The notes beneath the pieces were generated by a model. It did no database searches, was not told where the DNA came from, and saw only the letters and a program-made list of their open reading frames with translations. Shown one piece after another: positions 17,459 to 27,626 of a stretch of DNA of 64,000 nt. Within the stretch, counting starts at the first letter, position 1. Each line of letters begins with the position of its first letter. A program made the position numbers and the translations under genes. Source of the DNA: an uncultured Oleispira sp. (GTDB taxonomy: Bacteria; Pseudomonadota; Gammaproteobacteria; Pseudomonadales; Oceanobacteraceae); contig CAJXUD010000008.1 of assembly GCA_913061415.1 (NCBI GenBank), positions 1 to 64,000 of the forward strand, written 5' to 3'.

Positions 17459-18415
17459 TTAGCGCTCCGTTTTATCAACACGAACCCAAGCAAACTTGCC
17501 ATTATTTAAGTGGCGTTCACTGTCCATTCGATAAGCGACTAATCGCCCATATTTTACCGCACTGTAGTCTAGGCAAGCGATGTTTGAGCGAATTACGGCA
17601 GGAACTCCCGACATCCAGTAATGACCAAAGAAAAGTGGTTTCTCACTTTCAGAATAATACAGCAGCTTGTCTTTCTCTTCTTCTGTTAGGCGCGCATGCG
17701 CTAAATCTGCAGGAAGCGGATCGGGCTGAAAAACAACATCGCTATAAACTTTAGGGCTGCGTGACCAAAACTTAGTTCGGAAGAATTGTCTTACCATGCC
17801 ATCTTTTGCCGTCATCGAGCGATTACCCGGTAACTTTAAAGACGTTCCTCGTAAAATACGATCTAAAAACTGATACAGAAATGTTTCAGGGTGAACCGAC
17901 TCCGATAACAAGCCTTTATGCAGCTGATTACCGCCATAACGACTTGAAAATTCATTAATCATCGCATGATCCCAACAAGCATGAACGACTCGAAAGTGCT
18001 CAAAATCGATGAATAATGGTAGCTGAGTAAACCACTCTAAATATTCTTTAAATTCTTGCGGATGATTAGCAAATTGCTCAACCGTTTGTTTAACGATAAA
18101 GCTATTACGATCGGTATGAGGTCTTAAGTAAGGTCGACTAACCCCAGCAGGCGCCGGGGTCATATAAGTCACGAGGTTGTACTCGTGATTCCCCATAATC
18201 ATATGGGCATGACCAGCATCAACCATAGAACGCACCACCTGACAGGCAAGTCGAATATGCGGTCCTCGATCGATAATGTCACCTAAAAAGACGATCTTGC
18301 GGCTTTTATGCTGATATACACCATTAATTTTGCGATAGCCCATTTGTTCCAATAGAACAATAAGAGTCTCACCACAGCCATGTACATCACCGATTAAATC
18401 ATAACCTTGCTGCAT
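17459..18415 (-). CDS. Calcineurin-like metallophosphoesterase
   Basis: A 318-residue cytoplasmic phosphoesterase. The dinuclear-metal motifs are intact: GDVHGC near residue 8, GDIIDRGPH near 45 and GNHEYN near 75, with a C-terminal GHYWM. The pattern resembles the ApaH/PrpE-like group acting on phosphoproteins or dinucleotides, but the substrate cannot be read from sequence. Its start codon overlaps the nadK stop (TAATG), and the rhomboid gene follows after 3 bp. An equivalent gene sits between nadK and the rhomboid in Pseudomonas. Confidence 0.93.
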   Translation of the reverse strand: MQQGYDLIGDVHGCGETLIVLLEQMGYRKINGVYQHKSRKIVFLGDIIDRGPHIRLACQVVRSMVDAGHAHMIMGNHEYNLVTYMTPAPAGVSRPYLRPHTDRNSFIVKQTVEQFANHPQEFKEYLEWFTQLPLFIDFEHFRVVHACWDHAMINEFSSRYGGNQLHKGLLSESVHPETFLYQFLDRILRGTSLKLPGNRSMTAKDGMVRQFFRTKFWSRSPKVYSDVVFQPDPLPADLAHARLTEEEKDKLLYYSESEKPLFFGHYWMSGVPAVIRSNIACLDYSAVKYGRLVAYRMDSERHLNNGKFAWVRVDKTER

Positions 18416-19299
18416 TAGTTAGCACCTGACTTTTCCCAGCCCAACTTATTACGGCAAATTTCATAAAAGTTATGATCTTTAGGGTGAATTAACTTCAATT
18501 TATGAGGCTTTTTACGAATGGTAACCGCGTCACCAGGTGCACAGGGTATGTGCTTCTGCCCATCGCAACTCACGGTAGGGTAAGTTTCATTACTTTCACC
18601 AATAACTAACTTAATCTCGCTATTACCATCAACTACAATTGGGCGACTAGACAACGTATGAGGAAACATGGGTACCAAAACAATCGCATCCAATCTTGGG
18701 TGCATGATTGGGCCACCACCAGATAATGCATACGCAGTAGAACCGGTTGGCGAAGATACAATCATGCCATCGGCGCGCTGATGATGAACAAACTGACCTT
18801 CAATATACAGGTCAAAAGCAATCATTCGCGCAGACTTACCTGGGTGTAATACTACGTCATTTAACGCTTCACCCGTCGCAATGGAAACGCCATTTCGTTT
18901 AATTTCGGCATCCAGTAAAAAACGCTGCTCTTCAATGTATTCACCATCCAAAACTGCTTGAATAGATTCTTCCATATCATCATCAGGACTGATGTCGGTT
19001 AAGAAACCTAAGCGACCTCGATTAATCCCAAGTACCGGTGTATTGTGTTTGGCCAAGGCACGCGCGGCGCCAAGCAAACTACCATCGCCACCAACTACGA
19101 TCACAAGATCACAAATCTCACCCAATAGCTTTTGCGTACTGACCTGCATACCATGGCCTGGCATCACTTCGGCAATTCGATCTTGCAAAATTACATGATA
19201 CCCTTCTTCAACCAAGTAGCGCTTTAAGCGACGTACGGTTTCAACTACTTTTTTACTGCCTAAACGGCCGATAATACCGATGTTACGAAACTCTTCCAT
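18415..19299 (-). CDS. nadK: NAD kinase
   Basis: NadK phosphorylates NAD to NADP with ATP. The 294 residues carry the signature GGDGSLLGAAR (near residue 72) with the catalytic Asp, the NRGRLGFLTD segment, and the conserved DGMIVSSPTGSTAYALSGGG near residue 175. Length matches the bacterial family. It is the first gene of a six-gene run ending with pepN and is divergent from the DUF1853 gene with 67 bp between them, which must hold the promoters of both. Confidence 0.98.
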   Translation of the reverse strand: MEEFRNIGIIGRLGSKKVVETVRRLKRYLVEEGYHVILQDRIAEVMPGHGMQVSTQKLLGEICDLVIVVGGDGSLLGAARALAKHNTPVLGINRGRLGFLTDISPDDDMEESIQAVLDGEYIEEQRFLLDAEIKRNGVSIATGEALNDVVLHPGKSARMIAFDLYIEGQFVHHQRADGMIVSSPTGSTAYALSGGGPIMHPRLDAIVLVPMFPHTLSSRPIVVDGNSEIKLVIGESNETYPTVSCDGQKHIPCAPGDAVTIRKKPHKLKLIHPKDHNFYEICRNKLGWEKSGAN

Positions 19300-19366
19300 T
19301 TCGATGGATCCAAATCACTATTTTGTTACTGTTTATATCATATTTGTCTAATAAAGGCTTGCCGAG

Positions 19367-20338
19367 ATGCACAATCAAATAAGCAAAAATACAGTTCTCC
19401 ATTTTAAGCATCAAGTTGTGCGAGATCTAGCTTGGAGCCTTTGGGGTCCTGCATTGCTTATTCATGAAAAGCCTTATGATGAAGACTCCACCCAAGAAAC
19501 TTCTTTCACAGTAGATGTGCCTTGGTTACAGCAACTAGATGATCAGCCGAGCTTCTTAATTGCATATCTTGATAAAAAGAACACTCGTCTTTTAGGAACA
19601 TATTTCGAGGCGCTCTGGCAGTTTTATTTCAGCCTCCACCCAAGTTTTAAGCAAAGTATCTGCAACCTTCAAATCAACGATCAAACTAGAACCGTTGGCG
19701 AGTTCGATGTACTGGTTACTGATAAGAACGGGCAGAATTTTCATGTGGAATTAACGTGTAAATTTTACCTAGAATGGAAAGACAGCTTAAACAATCGATT
19801 ATGGCTAGGGCCTAACTGTGGCGATCGCTTGGATTTCAAATACCATAAAACCCAGACGCATCAATTACCTTTACTGAAAACGGAACTTGGCCAACTAAAT
19901 TATCAGCAGCATGCGATTAACCAAAACCCTGTACGCCAGATAGGTATCTGGCGTGGTACTTTTTTCCCTATTACGCATTACTTTACAGTAGACACTCTCG
20001 ACTCATTACCAAAGCCGTGGCGTAAAAACGAGGATATTCTCTGGTGCATTGCTGACAAGCACCTCTGGCTGTCTCCGCTTGTTCAGAGCAGAGAAGCATT
20101 GAAAACATTTAATCAAATCAAACAGGATATAACTCATCACTTTAATGATGAGAAAACTGAGACCAAAAGTAATGATAAAGAACGCCCTACCCTCATGCTG
20201 GTTGCGTTAGCATTTGATGAGGGCAATAACCAGTGGCAACAGCAAGAAGCCTTTTTTATAACGCCTAATACTTGGCCCTACGGCAAGTTCTCAGACAGTG
20301 CCTTAACGCCTCTTCGACCCTGTAATCCACCACTATGA
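19367..20338 (+). CDS. DUF1853 family protein
   Basis: A 323-residue cytoplasmic DUF1853 protein. The family start HQVVRDLAWSLWGPALL is clear, and the central GEFDVLV...HVELTCKFYL resembles the D-(D/E)xK arrangement of the PD-(D/E)XK nuclease fold. That link is an inference. The 3' end overlaps the convergent PLP-enzyme gene by 61 bp. Function unknown. Confidence 0.88.
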   Translation: MHNQISKNTVLHFKHQVVRDLAWSLWGPALLIHEKPYDEDSTQETSFTVDVPWLQQLDDQPSFLIAYLDKKNTRLLGTYFEALWQFYFSLHPSFKQSICNLQINDQTRTVGEFDVLVTDKNGQNFHVELTCKFYLEWKDSLNNRLWLGPNCGDRLDFKYHKTQTHQLPLLKTELGQLNYQQHAINQNPVRQIGIWRGTFFPITHYFTVDTLDSLPKPWRKNEDILWCIADKHLWLSPLVQSREALKTFNQIKQDITHHFNDEKTETKSNDKERPTLMLVALAFDEGNNQWQQQEAFFITPNTWPYGKFSDSALTPLRPCNPPL

Positions 20339-21204
20339 ATCAATAAATAACGCTTAGCAGGATCAAGCTGGCCCAAACGCCATTCATTTTCAAAAGCCAT
20401 CACTAACTTGGCAGTATAAACAGGATCCAACGGTAAGCCTTGGGCATCATAGTAATTTATCAAGGTAATCAGCTCTTCGGGACACTTACCAAATCCCCCC
20501 AGGTGACTGTCGCAATTAATCGCGTATTGGTTCTCATAGCCAGACAGCAGACTAGCCGCTAATGCCTGGCCTCCTTTTATCGCCATCACTCCTTTTAGCT
20601 TGGCTGCGTTTGCAACATCTGAGTTTGCAACATCTGAGTTTGATGAATCTCTCATTAAGTTTTGGGCAAGACCCGTAAAAGTACAGCCAGACCCAATACT
20701 CATCCAGACCTCGCCATAGCCCTTACATTGCTGTGCTATTTCGGCGCAGCCTTTTATGCCCAATTCATTATTGCCGCCTTCAGGAACCCAATAGCTTTTA
20801 TGTCGGGCAGCTTGTTGTTCACACCAACTAGGCTCGTAGCGATTTACATAGGTTTTTTTATCGACAAAGATCAGCTCCATGCCCATTTCCCGACACTCAA
20901 GCAGGGTCTCTGTTAAGGGTAAGTGGGCATAACCTCTAACGAAAGCCCGAGTACTAAAGCCTAAGGCTTTACCCGCACAAGCCAGCGCATGCAAGTGATT
21001 AGAGTGAGGGCCTCCACATGACAATATTCGTTGATAACCTAGCTCACGGGCATGCTCTAGATTATATTTTAGCTTGTACCATTTATTGCCCGAAACCAAA
21101 GGGTGTATCTTATCAAGTCTCAGAATATCGACTTTTGGCTTAAGACTGCCAAGATCTAAACGTAATGGAAGGTTTTCTATTTGCGGTTTACTGAACTCAA
21201 TCAA
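20278..21204 (-). CDS. ACC deaminase / D-cysteine desulfhydrase family PLP enzyme
   Basis: A 308-residue fold-type II PLP enzyme of the ACC deaminase/D-cysteine desulfhydrase family. The PLP lysine is in SGNKWYKLKYNL (near residue 42), and the following SCGGPHSNH is the typical phosphate and carboxylate-binding stretch. SIGSGCTFTGLA near residue 172 binds the cofactor phosphate. A D-amino-acid desulfhydrase role is more usual in this clade than ACC deamination, but sequence alone does not decide. An in-frame 15-bp tandem duplication (20609-20638) adds a repeated NSDVA in a surface loop. The last 61 bp overlap the convergent DUF1853 gene. Confidence 0.88.
   Translation of the reverse strand: MIEFSKPQIENLPLRLDLGSLKPKVDILRLDKIHPLVSGNKWYKLKYNLEHARELGYQRILSCGGPHSNHLHALACAGKALGFSTRAFVRGYAHLPLTETLLECREMGMELIFVDKKTYVNRYEPSWCEQQAARHKSYWVPEGGNNELGIKGCAEIAQQCKGYGEVWMSIGSGCTFTGLAQNLMRDSSNSDVANSDVANAAKLKGVMAIKGGQALAASLLSGYENQYAINCDSHLGGFGKCPEELITLINYYDAQGLPLDPVYTAKLVMAFENEWRLGQLDPAKRYLLIHSGGLQGRRGVKALSENLP
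20609..20638. repeat. 15-bp tandem duplication inside the PLP-enzyme gene
   Basis: Two exact copies of tttgcaacatctgag stand head to tail. Because the unit is 15 bp the reading frame is preserved and the protein gains five residues. It looks like a recent slippage event. Confidence 0.95.
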
Positions 21205-21311
21205 TTGACTGCGTACTCTTTAATCTCAGGTTGTATCCACTATACAATCTTTCAGAATCCGAGTCTGACATTTCATAGGCACTGGCTAAAGCTCCACCGC
21301 ACCTATAAATC

Positions 21312-22082
21312 TTAGAATTTTTGCTTAGTATCTTCGTTTGGATCTACTGGAAAGCCATGCTCGTCTTTTTCAGGTTCCTCCTCCGACAACCCTTTAGCCA
21401 GACTCCCTTGTTCTTCTTCACCACCATTAAATAGAGCAGCGGTTTTACTGGCCAAAGACTTTATGCGTTCGTTTTTCTCTGAGTACTGCAATTTAAAATT
21501 GATTAAATGCTTTCTAGCCTCTTTGTAATATCCACTTGCTGAAGTGACATCTCCGCGCTGTGCGGCTAAATCCCCCTGAGCAGTAAACGAATCTACCTCC
21601 ATTTCTAAAACCGAAATCCGAAGATACCGACGAAATTCCATAATAGTGGCTTCCGACACCATTTTACTTTTAATCATGGGCCCAAACGATTTTAAAATTT
21701 TGGAAAACTGTTTTTTGGCATAACGTATCTCACGATCACTAGTGAGAATGCTTTTTTTATTTCCTCCATTCGCTAGCTTTTGCTTCAGTTCGTTTATATC
21801 AACCGCACTTGCCCCCGACTGTAATTCTTTAGGCAAAGAATCAACATATCGATCATTTAATTGCTGGATGCGCGAAAGAATTAGAGTTTGAATTTCCTTT
21901 TGATTATCGACTTTTAACAAAAACTCAAATGCTTCGGTTAATTCGATAACAAAATCCTTAATCGCTCGCGCACGCGCCTTCTGCCCTAGTTTCTTTTGCT
22001 GTTGCTTGCTGACAAATACAACAATTCCCAGTAAAACTAGAATAGGTATTGTTATGGAGATAACTAGTCCAAACGCCGACAT
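21312..22082 (-). CDS. Membrane-anchored protein of unknown function, divergent from topA
   Basis: A 256-residue protein with one N-terminal membrane helix (about residues 5-25) followed by a basic patch and a mostly helical, highly charged cytoplasmic part. Around residues 165-205 the pattern DSFTAQGDLAAQRGDVTSAS reads like a single TPR-like helical pair. The C-terminal 35 residues are acidic and low in complexity. I do not recognise a named family; a hypothetical protein in a similar place next to topA occurs in pseudomonads. It is divergent from topA across a 232-bp gap. Confidence 0.75.
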   Translation of the reverse strand: MSAFGLVISITIPILVLLGIVVFVSKQQQKKLGQKARARAIKDFVIELTEAFEFLLKVDNQKEIQTLILSRIQQLNDRYVDSLPKELQSGASAVDINELKQKLANGGNKKSILTSDREIRYAKKQFSKILKSFGPMIKSKMVSEATIMEFRRYLRISVLEMEVDSFTAQGDLAAQRGDVTSASGYYKEARKHLINFKLQYSEKNERIKSLASKTAALFNGGEEEQGSLAKGLSEEEPEKDEHGFPVDPNEDTKQKF

Positions 22083-22314
22083 TTCACTTCCTGCTTTATT
22101 GCTTATTCTTAATTATTAGCTTAGCTATTAATGATGCATTAAGCTGCTTCTATTTAAGCAGTTTAGCAACGATTTCGAGACACGCATGACTGTTGTCGAA
22201 TGAAAAATCATTTCACTAAAGCTTGACCCGAGAGCTCTGAGTGCATATAAATTGACATTTTAGACTGATTTGTATCAGTTACTTACTTCTTTTATTAAGG
22301 TTTTTTAGATCAAT

Positions 22315-25017
22315 ATGGGCAAATCGCTGGTTATTGTGGAGTCGCCTGCCAAGGCTAAAACCATCAACAAGTATCTGGGCAAAGATTTCATTGTGAAGTC
22401 CAGTGTTGGTCATATTCGTGATTTACCGACCTCTGGGTCCGGTACTAAAAGCGATCCTAAAGAACGCGCACGTCAGGCTGCGATTACGCGTAAATTGTCT
22501 CCAGAAGACAAAATCGTCCATAAAAAGCGTAAATCAAAAGAACAGCTGATTAATCGCATGGGTATTAACCCAGACAATGATTGGGCTGCAAATTATCAAA
22601 TTCTTCCTGGCAAAGAGAAAGTTGTCGAAGAATTACAACGTTTGGCGAAAGACGCCGATACCGTCTATCTCGCGACGGATTTGGACCGCGAAGGGGAAGC
22701 CATTGCTTGGCACCTGCGGGAAGTTATTGGTGGTGATGACAGCCGCTATCGTCGTGTTGTTTTTAACGAAATTACAAAAAAAGCAATTAAAGCCGCGTTT
22801 GAAGAACCGTCTGACCTTGATATTAACCGCGTTAACGCCCAGCAAACTCGTCGTTTCTTAGACCGTGTTGTGGGTTTTATGGTATCGCCACTGCTTTGGG
22901 CTAAAGTGGCCCGTGGCTTATCCGCTGGTCGAGTGCAATCTGTTGCCGTTCGAATCGTTGTTGAGCGTGAGCGTGAAATTCGTGCGTTTATTCCGGTTGA
23001 ATACTGGGAAGCATTTGCGAGATTTAACAGCCAGCAAGGTGAACAATTCCGTTGCCAAGTCGTTAAAGAAAATGGCGCCGAATACAAGCCAAGCAATCAA
23101 GCACACAGTGATAAAGCCATGGCGGTATTGCAGAATTCTGCTTTCACCGTTGCTAATCGTGAAGATCGCCCGACTAAATCTAAGCCTGCCGCACCGTTTA
23201 TTACTTCGACGCTGCAGCAAGCCGCCAGTACTCGTTTAAGTTTCAGCGTTAAGAAAACCATGACGTTGGCGCAGCGTTTGTACGAAGCGGGTTTCATTAC
23301 CTACATGCGTACCGACTCGACCAATTTGAGCAGTGAAGCCGTGGAAAATGCCCGTGCATTCATTGGCAAAGAGTATGGCGAGCAGTATTTGCCTGAAGAA
23401 CCTCGTTCATACAGCAGCAAAGAAGGCGCTCAGGAGGCTCACGAAGCCATCCGCCCTTCTAACGTTGATTTCTCAGGTGAAGACCTAGAGAAGATGGAAC
23501 CGGACGCTCAGCGCCTTTACGATTTGATCTGGCGCCGATTCGTTGCTTGTCAGGTGAACGATGCGCAATTCACCAGTTCAACCATTACGGTGAAAGCGGC
23601 TGATTTCGAATTAAAAACTAAGGGCCGTGTGATTCGTTTTGACGGTCACTTACGCGCTCTGCCCACTGGCGGCAAAGGCGATGAAGATATTTTATTGCCT
23701 GACGTAGCAGTCGGTGATGTTCTTAAATTAGACGAATTGCAGCCAAAACAACACTTCACTAAACCGTCTCCTCGTTTCTCGGAAGCGGCGTTAGTAAAAG
23801 AATTAGAAAAACAAGGTATTGGTCGCCCTTCGACTTATGCTGCGATTATTTCAACCATTCAGGATCGTGGTTATGTACGTTTAGAAAATCGTCGTTTTTA
23901 CGCAGAAAAGATGGGTGACATTGTTACCAGTCGTTTAGTCGAAAACTTCAAAGATCTACTCGATTACAACTTTACCGCCACCATGGAAGAAAAACTCGAC
24001 CATGTTGCTGAAGGCGATCTAAACTGGAAAAATGTATTAAACGAATTCTATTCTGACTTCCAAAAGAAATTAGAAGTCGCTGATGGCGAAGACGGTATGC
24101 GTCCGAATGATCCGGTGAATACCGACATCGAATGCCCGACGTGTTCGCGTAATATGCAAATTCGTACCGGTTCTACTGGTGTATTCTTAGGTTGCTCGGG
24201 TTATAGCTTGCCACCCAAAGAACGCTGCACCACCACTATGAACTTAACCGCGGGTGATGAGGCGATTAGCCTTGATGGTGATGAAGAAGCGGAAAGCCGC
24301 CGTTTAAACGACATGCGTCGTTGTACAATTTGTAATACCGCCATGGACAGCTACTTGCTGGACGAACAGCGTAAATTACACATTTGTGGTAACAACCCAG
24401 ACTGTGAAGGTTACGAAGTTGAACTGGGCCAATTCAAGATCAAAGGCTATGACGGCCCTACTCTAGAATGTGATAAATGCGGCAGCGAAATGCAGTTGAA
24501 ATCAGGCCGTTTTGGTAAGTATTTTGGCTGTATGGCAGATGAATGTAAGAATACGCGTAAATTGCTTAAGAGCGGCGAAGCAGCGCCACCTAAGATGGAC
24601 CCTATCCCAATGCCTGAACTTCAGTGCGTGAAGGTAGACGATACATACATCTTGCGTGATGGTGCCAGTGGTTTATTCCTAGCGGCCAGTCAGTTTCCGA
24701 AGAATCGTGAAACGCGTGCGCCTTTGGTATCAGAAATTATTCCACATCAGGCTGAGCTTGATCCTAAATACCACTTTTTATTAGATGCACCTCGCTCTGA
24801 TAAAGACGGCAACTCAGCGGTTATTCGCTATAGCCGTAAGACCAAGTCTCAGTATGTTATGTCTGAAGTTGAAGGCAAAGCGTCTGGCTGGAGTGCGGTA
24901 TTTGAAGATGGCAAGTGGGTAGAGACCGAACCGAAGAAAAAGGCCCCCGCTAAAAAGAAAGCGCCCGCTAAAAAGGCAGCCACTAAAAAATCGACGACTA
25001 AAAAAGACGCCGAATAA
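22315..25017 (+). CDS. topA: DNA topoisomerase I
   Basis: TopA relaxes negative supercoils by cutting one strand. The N-terminal Toprim domain ([11 protein letters not shown] at residues 7-17 and [11 protein letters not shown] near 120) and the active-site tyrosine Tyr330 in [12 protein letters not shown] are intact. Three C-terminal zinc-ribbon repeats with CxxC pairs run from about residue 605 to 760. The extreme C-terminus is a Lys/Ala tail with repeated KKAPAK units that should bind DNA non-specifically. Length 900 compares with 865 in E. coli. The ATG at 22315 follows a T-rich leader, and a strong terminator lies downstream at 25105. Confidence 0.98.
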   Translation: MGKSLVIVESPAKAKTINKYLGKDFIVKSSVGHIRDLPTSGSGTKSDPKERARQAAITRKLSPEDKIVHKKRKSKEQLINRMGINPDNDWAANYQILPGKEKVVEELQRLAKDADTVYLATDLDREGEAIAWHLREVIGGDDSRYRRVVFNEITKKAIKAAFEEPSDLDINRVNAQQTRRFLDRVVGFMVSPLLWAKVARGLSAGRVQSVAVRIVVEREREIRAFIPVEYWEAFARFNSQQGEQFRCQVVKENGAEYKPSNQAHSDKAMAVLQNSAFTVANREDRPTKSKPAAPFITSTLQQAASTRLSFSVKKTMTLAQRLYEAGFITYMRTDSTNLSSEAVENARAFIGKEYGEQYLPEEPRSYSSKEGAQEAHEAIRPSNVDFSGEDLEKMEPDAQRLYDLIWRRFVACQVNDAQFTSSTITVKAADFELKTKGRVIRFDGHLRALPTGGKGDEDILLPDVAVGDVLKLDELQPKQHFTKPSPRFSEAALVKELEKQGIGRPSTYAAIISTIQDRGYVRLENRRFYAEKMGDIVTSRLVENFKDLLDYNFTATMEEKLDHVAEGDLNWKNVLNEFYSDFQKKLEVADGEDGMRPNDPVNTDIECPTCSRNMQIRTGSTGVFLGCSGYSLPPKERCTTTMNLTAGDEAISLDGDEEAESRRLNDMRRCTICNTAMDSYLLDEQRKLHICGNNPDCEGYEVELGQFKIKGYDGPTLECDKCGSEMQLKSGRFGKYFGCMADECKNTRKLLKSGEAAPPKMDPIPMPELQCVKVDDTYILRDGASGLFLAASQFPKNRETRAPLVSEIIPHQAELDPKYHFLLDAPRSDKDGNSAVIRYSRKTKSQYVMSEVEGKASGWSAVFEDGKWVETEPKKKAPAKKKAPAKKAATKKSTTKKDAE

Positions 25018-25104
25018 AGCGAATGCCTCAGTCATTGCTTATATAAGACTAAGTTAATACTTAGGTTATTTTTAAGTAATGCTTAGGCCATAGCAGATCA
25101 AAAC

Positions 25105-25145
25105 AACACCCAGCATAATCACTTATTATGCTGGGTGTTTTTTTA
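25105..25145 (+). terminator. Strong intrinsic terminator after topA
   Basis: A perfect 15-bp stem, AACACCCAGCATAAT (25105-25119) with its complement at 25125-25139, has a five-base loop and is followed by seven Ts. The GTG inside the 3' arm opens a frame into the next gene, but translation from within a terminator is implausible, which supports the later start at 25240. Confidence 0.95.
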
Positions 25146-25239
25146 TATAGCGCCTAAATTTCATTCTTTTGTCTTAATGCATTCCCGTTTTCTTCTGCTA
25201 TTTTTTAAATTCCTAATAATAAAGAAAAGGAATTTTCTG

Positions 25240-25518
25240 ATGAAACCATTGAATACACTACTAAGTGCTTTACTACTGTCTGCTGTTTTTTCTCTAACGT
25301 CTGTGCAAGCGGATGAAGCCACAACTGCGGTAAATATTAATAACGCGAGTATTGAGCAATTAGAAAAAATTAAAGGCATTGGTAGTAAAAAAGCTCAAGC
25401 CATTCTTGATTATAGAATGCAGCATGGTAATTTCGAATCGATTGATGATCTCACCAAGGTCAAAGGTATTGGCTCAAAATTTATAGATAAGAACCGAGCT
25501 TGGCTTTCTGCCCAATAG
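25240..25518 (+). CDS. ComEA-like helix-hairpin-helix DNA-binding protein, exported
   Basis: A 92-residue ComEA-family protein with a signal peptide (MKPLNTLLSALLLSA, cleavage after VQA). A double helix-hairpin-helix follows: NINNASIEQLEKIKGIGSKK and IDDLTKVKGIGSKF, the two GIG turns contacting DNA backbone. The start at 25240 has AAAGG nine bases upstream and avoids the terminator at 25105. Short exported ComEA proteins of this type bind DNA in the periplasm in naturally competent gammaproteobacteria. No other competence gene is nearby, so the role in uptake is inferred from family only. Confidence 0.93.
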   Translation: MKPLNTLLSALLLSAVFSLTSVQADEATTAVNINNASIEQLEKIKGIGSKKAQAILDYRMQHGNFESIDDLTKVKGIGSKFIDKNRAWLSAQ

Positions 25519-25736
25519 TTTTATAAGTCCTGCGCTACCGACCTTTCAGTTAGTAGCCTTATACAAATCGGCTCCTCTTAATTCTTATTAATGAGCCTAT
25601 TTAAGTCATCCAAGGGTTCAAATGCCTACAAAATGCACAATTCACTGAAAGTTTGCTATTATCACAAAAGATATTTAATCCGTTTAACGATACTTCTACT
25701 CCTAACGGATAATGACTAGCAGAAAAGGGATCTTCA

Positions 25737-27626
25737 GTGTCAGATGCGGTAAATAAGGATAAATCCAAAAAACATCCAGGCGGACAGAAACTCGCCGTCA
25801 AACTGCTGACTTACGTTTTGCTATTCAGCTCTTTCGTAACACTTGCTACTTCTAGCTATATTATCTACTCAGACTACCTCCAAGCGACCAATGAGTTAGA
25901 CCAAAGTATTTCTCAAATCAAAGCGGGCTACCAAGAAAGTATCAGTTACAGTTTATGGAATTTTGACAGCCCACAAATAAAAACTCAGCTTGCCGGCATT
26001 CTAAATTTCCCTGGCGTTCTAAATGTTTATATAGAGACAAAAGAAGGTTTATTACATAGCGCTGGTGATTTCGAGCAATCAGGCTCTCAGAAGCACGCCT
26101 TTGACTTATTTTTTACTAGCGCTGAGCGACAATACCCGCTTGGGGTTTTAAGCATCAATATTGACTACAAAGGCCTGTACGAGACCCTTTTTAACAAAGC
26201 CTTAAACATTATTACCACTCAGTTTATTAAGACCTTTTCAGTATCTCTTTTTATTCTGTTCATTTTTCAGCGCCTTGTAACCCAGAGACTTGTTCGCATG
26301 TCCCGCTGGGCAAGCCACTTTAATTTGAATAACTTAAATTATGAATTATCACTAAGCCCTAGCCCTTCAGTCTCTAGCGCTGATGAGATAGACGCTGTCG
26401 CCAGTGCTATTAATAGCATGCGCCTTAGCCTCAAAAGCGACATTCAAAAGCGCGAATTAGTTGAAGCTGCTCTTAATAAATCTCAATATAAATTATCAAT
26501 CGCGATTAATAATGCCGAACTGGGCTTCTGCGAATACAATCAAAAAACTGACAGATTTATGGGTAACGAACACTTTTCTAAACATTTGGGTATCACCCCC
26601 CAACAGTTAGAGTCACTTGAAAACCCGATTGACTGGTTTAAGATCCTAATTACAGGAGATCGAGCCATTGAGCAGCGCGAACGTATTAACCAGTTACTCC
26701 ACGGTCATATGGAACGAATATGCACAGCACTGAGCATGGCACCGCCTGATAGCGAGGTTCGACATTTCGATGCCACCATTCAAGCCTCTGACTGGGATGA
26801 TAACGGCCTACCCACAACCATCGTCATTTGCCTCTTGGATAAAACAGCACAGGTAAACGCAAGTAATCAAGCCTCAGAGTTAAACTATGCGCTCGAACAA
26901 AAAGTGACCAAACGTACAGAAGAGCTGACGTACGAACAAGTTCAATCCAAAGCAGAAATTAAAAAATTACAGCAACAGCTGGTGAGTAGTGAACAGCAAA
27001 AGCAACGTCAATTAGATCAAGGTAGCCACCGCCCTTTAGAAGATGCATTAATTCAGCTGCAAAAACTGACCAATATTGACTCGTCTAATATTAAAAATGT
27101 GGAAGCTAACCTGCAACTTCAGCAAGCTAATTACTTGATCAGCCTATTGTCTTCTCACCTTGCAGCCAGCCACAATACTCATACACAAACATTTGATGTT
27201 GTATCACTGATTCAAGATTCACTCATTGAGTTCAAAGACAAATTTTCATTAACTTCTGAAGCCAATACCCGTCTTCCTTTTTCATTAATGCTTGATAGTC
27301 ACCAAACGCTATTAACGTATTGCTTTAATCATTGTCTAATTACGATGAGAGCACTCAATCCCGACAGCTTCGATAATCAATTCTTAACTGTCAATTTGCA
27401 GATAGAAGAAGATAATGGGTTTATTACGTTAACGTATGATAATCACGCTGCTCAAATCAATGGCCTGGTCGATAACCAAATCGTTAAAGGCAATAGCAAT
27501 GAAATGATTATTTTAAGTATGTGCAATGCGATGCTTGAGGATCGGTATAACGGCTCTGTTAGTTTGGTTCAAGAAGAGAAAAAACTCACCATAAAGCTTC
27601 GCTTCAATATCTGCGCCCACTCGTAG
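25737..27626 (+). CDS. Degenerate membrane sensor kinase-like protein
   Basis: A 629-residue inner-membrane signalling protein starting with GTG at 25737, with AAAAGGGA six bases before it. Helix 1 (about 22-45) and helix 2 (about 150-172) enclose a small periplasmic sensor domain with SYSLWNFDSPQI, a pattern common in two-component sensors. A HAMP-like linker, a PAS-like segment (about 245-370) and a coiled coil (about 385-430) follow. The C-terminal 200 residues have the spacing of a DHp plus HATPase module. I find no clear phospho-acceptor His box, no proper N box, and no DxGxG ATP lid. It is therefore probably a pseudokinase or signalling scaffold. No response regulator gene is adjacent. 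Confidence 0.75.
   Translation: MSDAVNKDKSKKHPGGQKLAVKLLTYVLLFSSFVTLATSSYIIYSDYLQATNELDQSISQIKAGYQESISYSLWNFDSPQIKTQLAGILNFPGVLNVYIETKEGLLHSAGDFEQSGSQKHAFDLFFTSAERQYPLGVLSINIDYKGLYETLFNKALNIITTQFIKTFSVSLFILFIFQRLVTQRLVRMSRWASHFNLNNLNYELSLSPSPSVSSADEIDAVASAINSMRLSLKSDIQKRELVEAALNKSQYKLSIAINNAELGFCEYNQKTDRFMGNEHFSKHLGITPQQLESLENPIDWFKILITGDRAIEQRERINQLLHGHMERICTALSMAPPDSEVRHFDATIQASDWDDNGLPTTIVICLLDKTAQVNASNQASELNYALEQKVTKRTEELTYEQVQSKAEIKKLQQQLVSSEQQKQRQLDQGSHRPLEDALIQLQKLTNIDSSNIKNVEANLQLQQANYLISLLSSHLAASHNTHTQTFDVVSLIQDSLIEFKDKFSLTSEANTRLPFSLMLDSHQTLLTYCFNHCLITMRALNPDSFDNQFLTVNLQIEEDNGFITLTYDNHAAQINGLVDNQIVKGNSNEMIILSMCNAMLEDRYNGSVSLVQEEKKLTIKLRFNICAHS

Noticed and set aside
22577-23297. Open frames on both strands within topA
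   Set aside because: They overlap conserved topoisomerase domains in other frames and have no independent support.
24940-25014. KKAPAK repeat at the topA 3' end as a mobile or unusual repeat
   Set aside because: Lys/Ala-rich C-terminal tails of this kind are common in bacterial TopA and other DNA-binding proteins.
25135-25239. Upstream GTG start for the ComEA-like gene
   Set aside because: It lies in the 3' arm of the topA terminator and adds a 35-residue leader ahead of a normal signal peptide with its own ribosome binding site.
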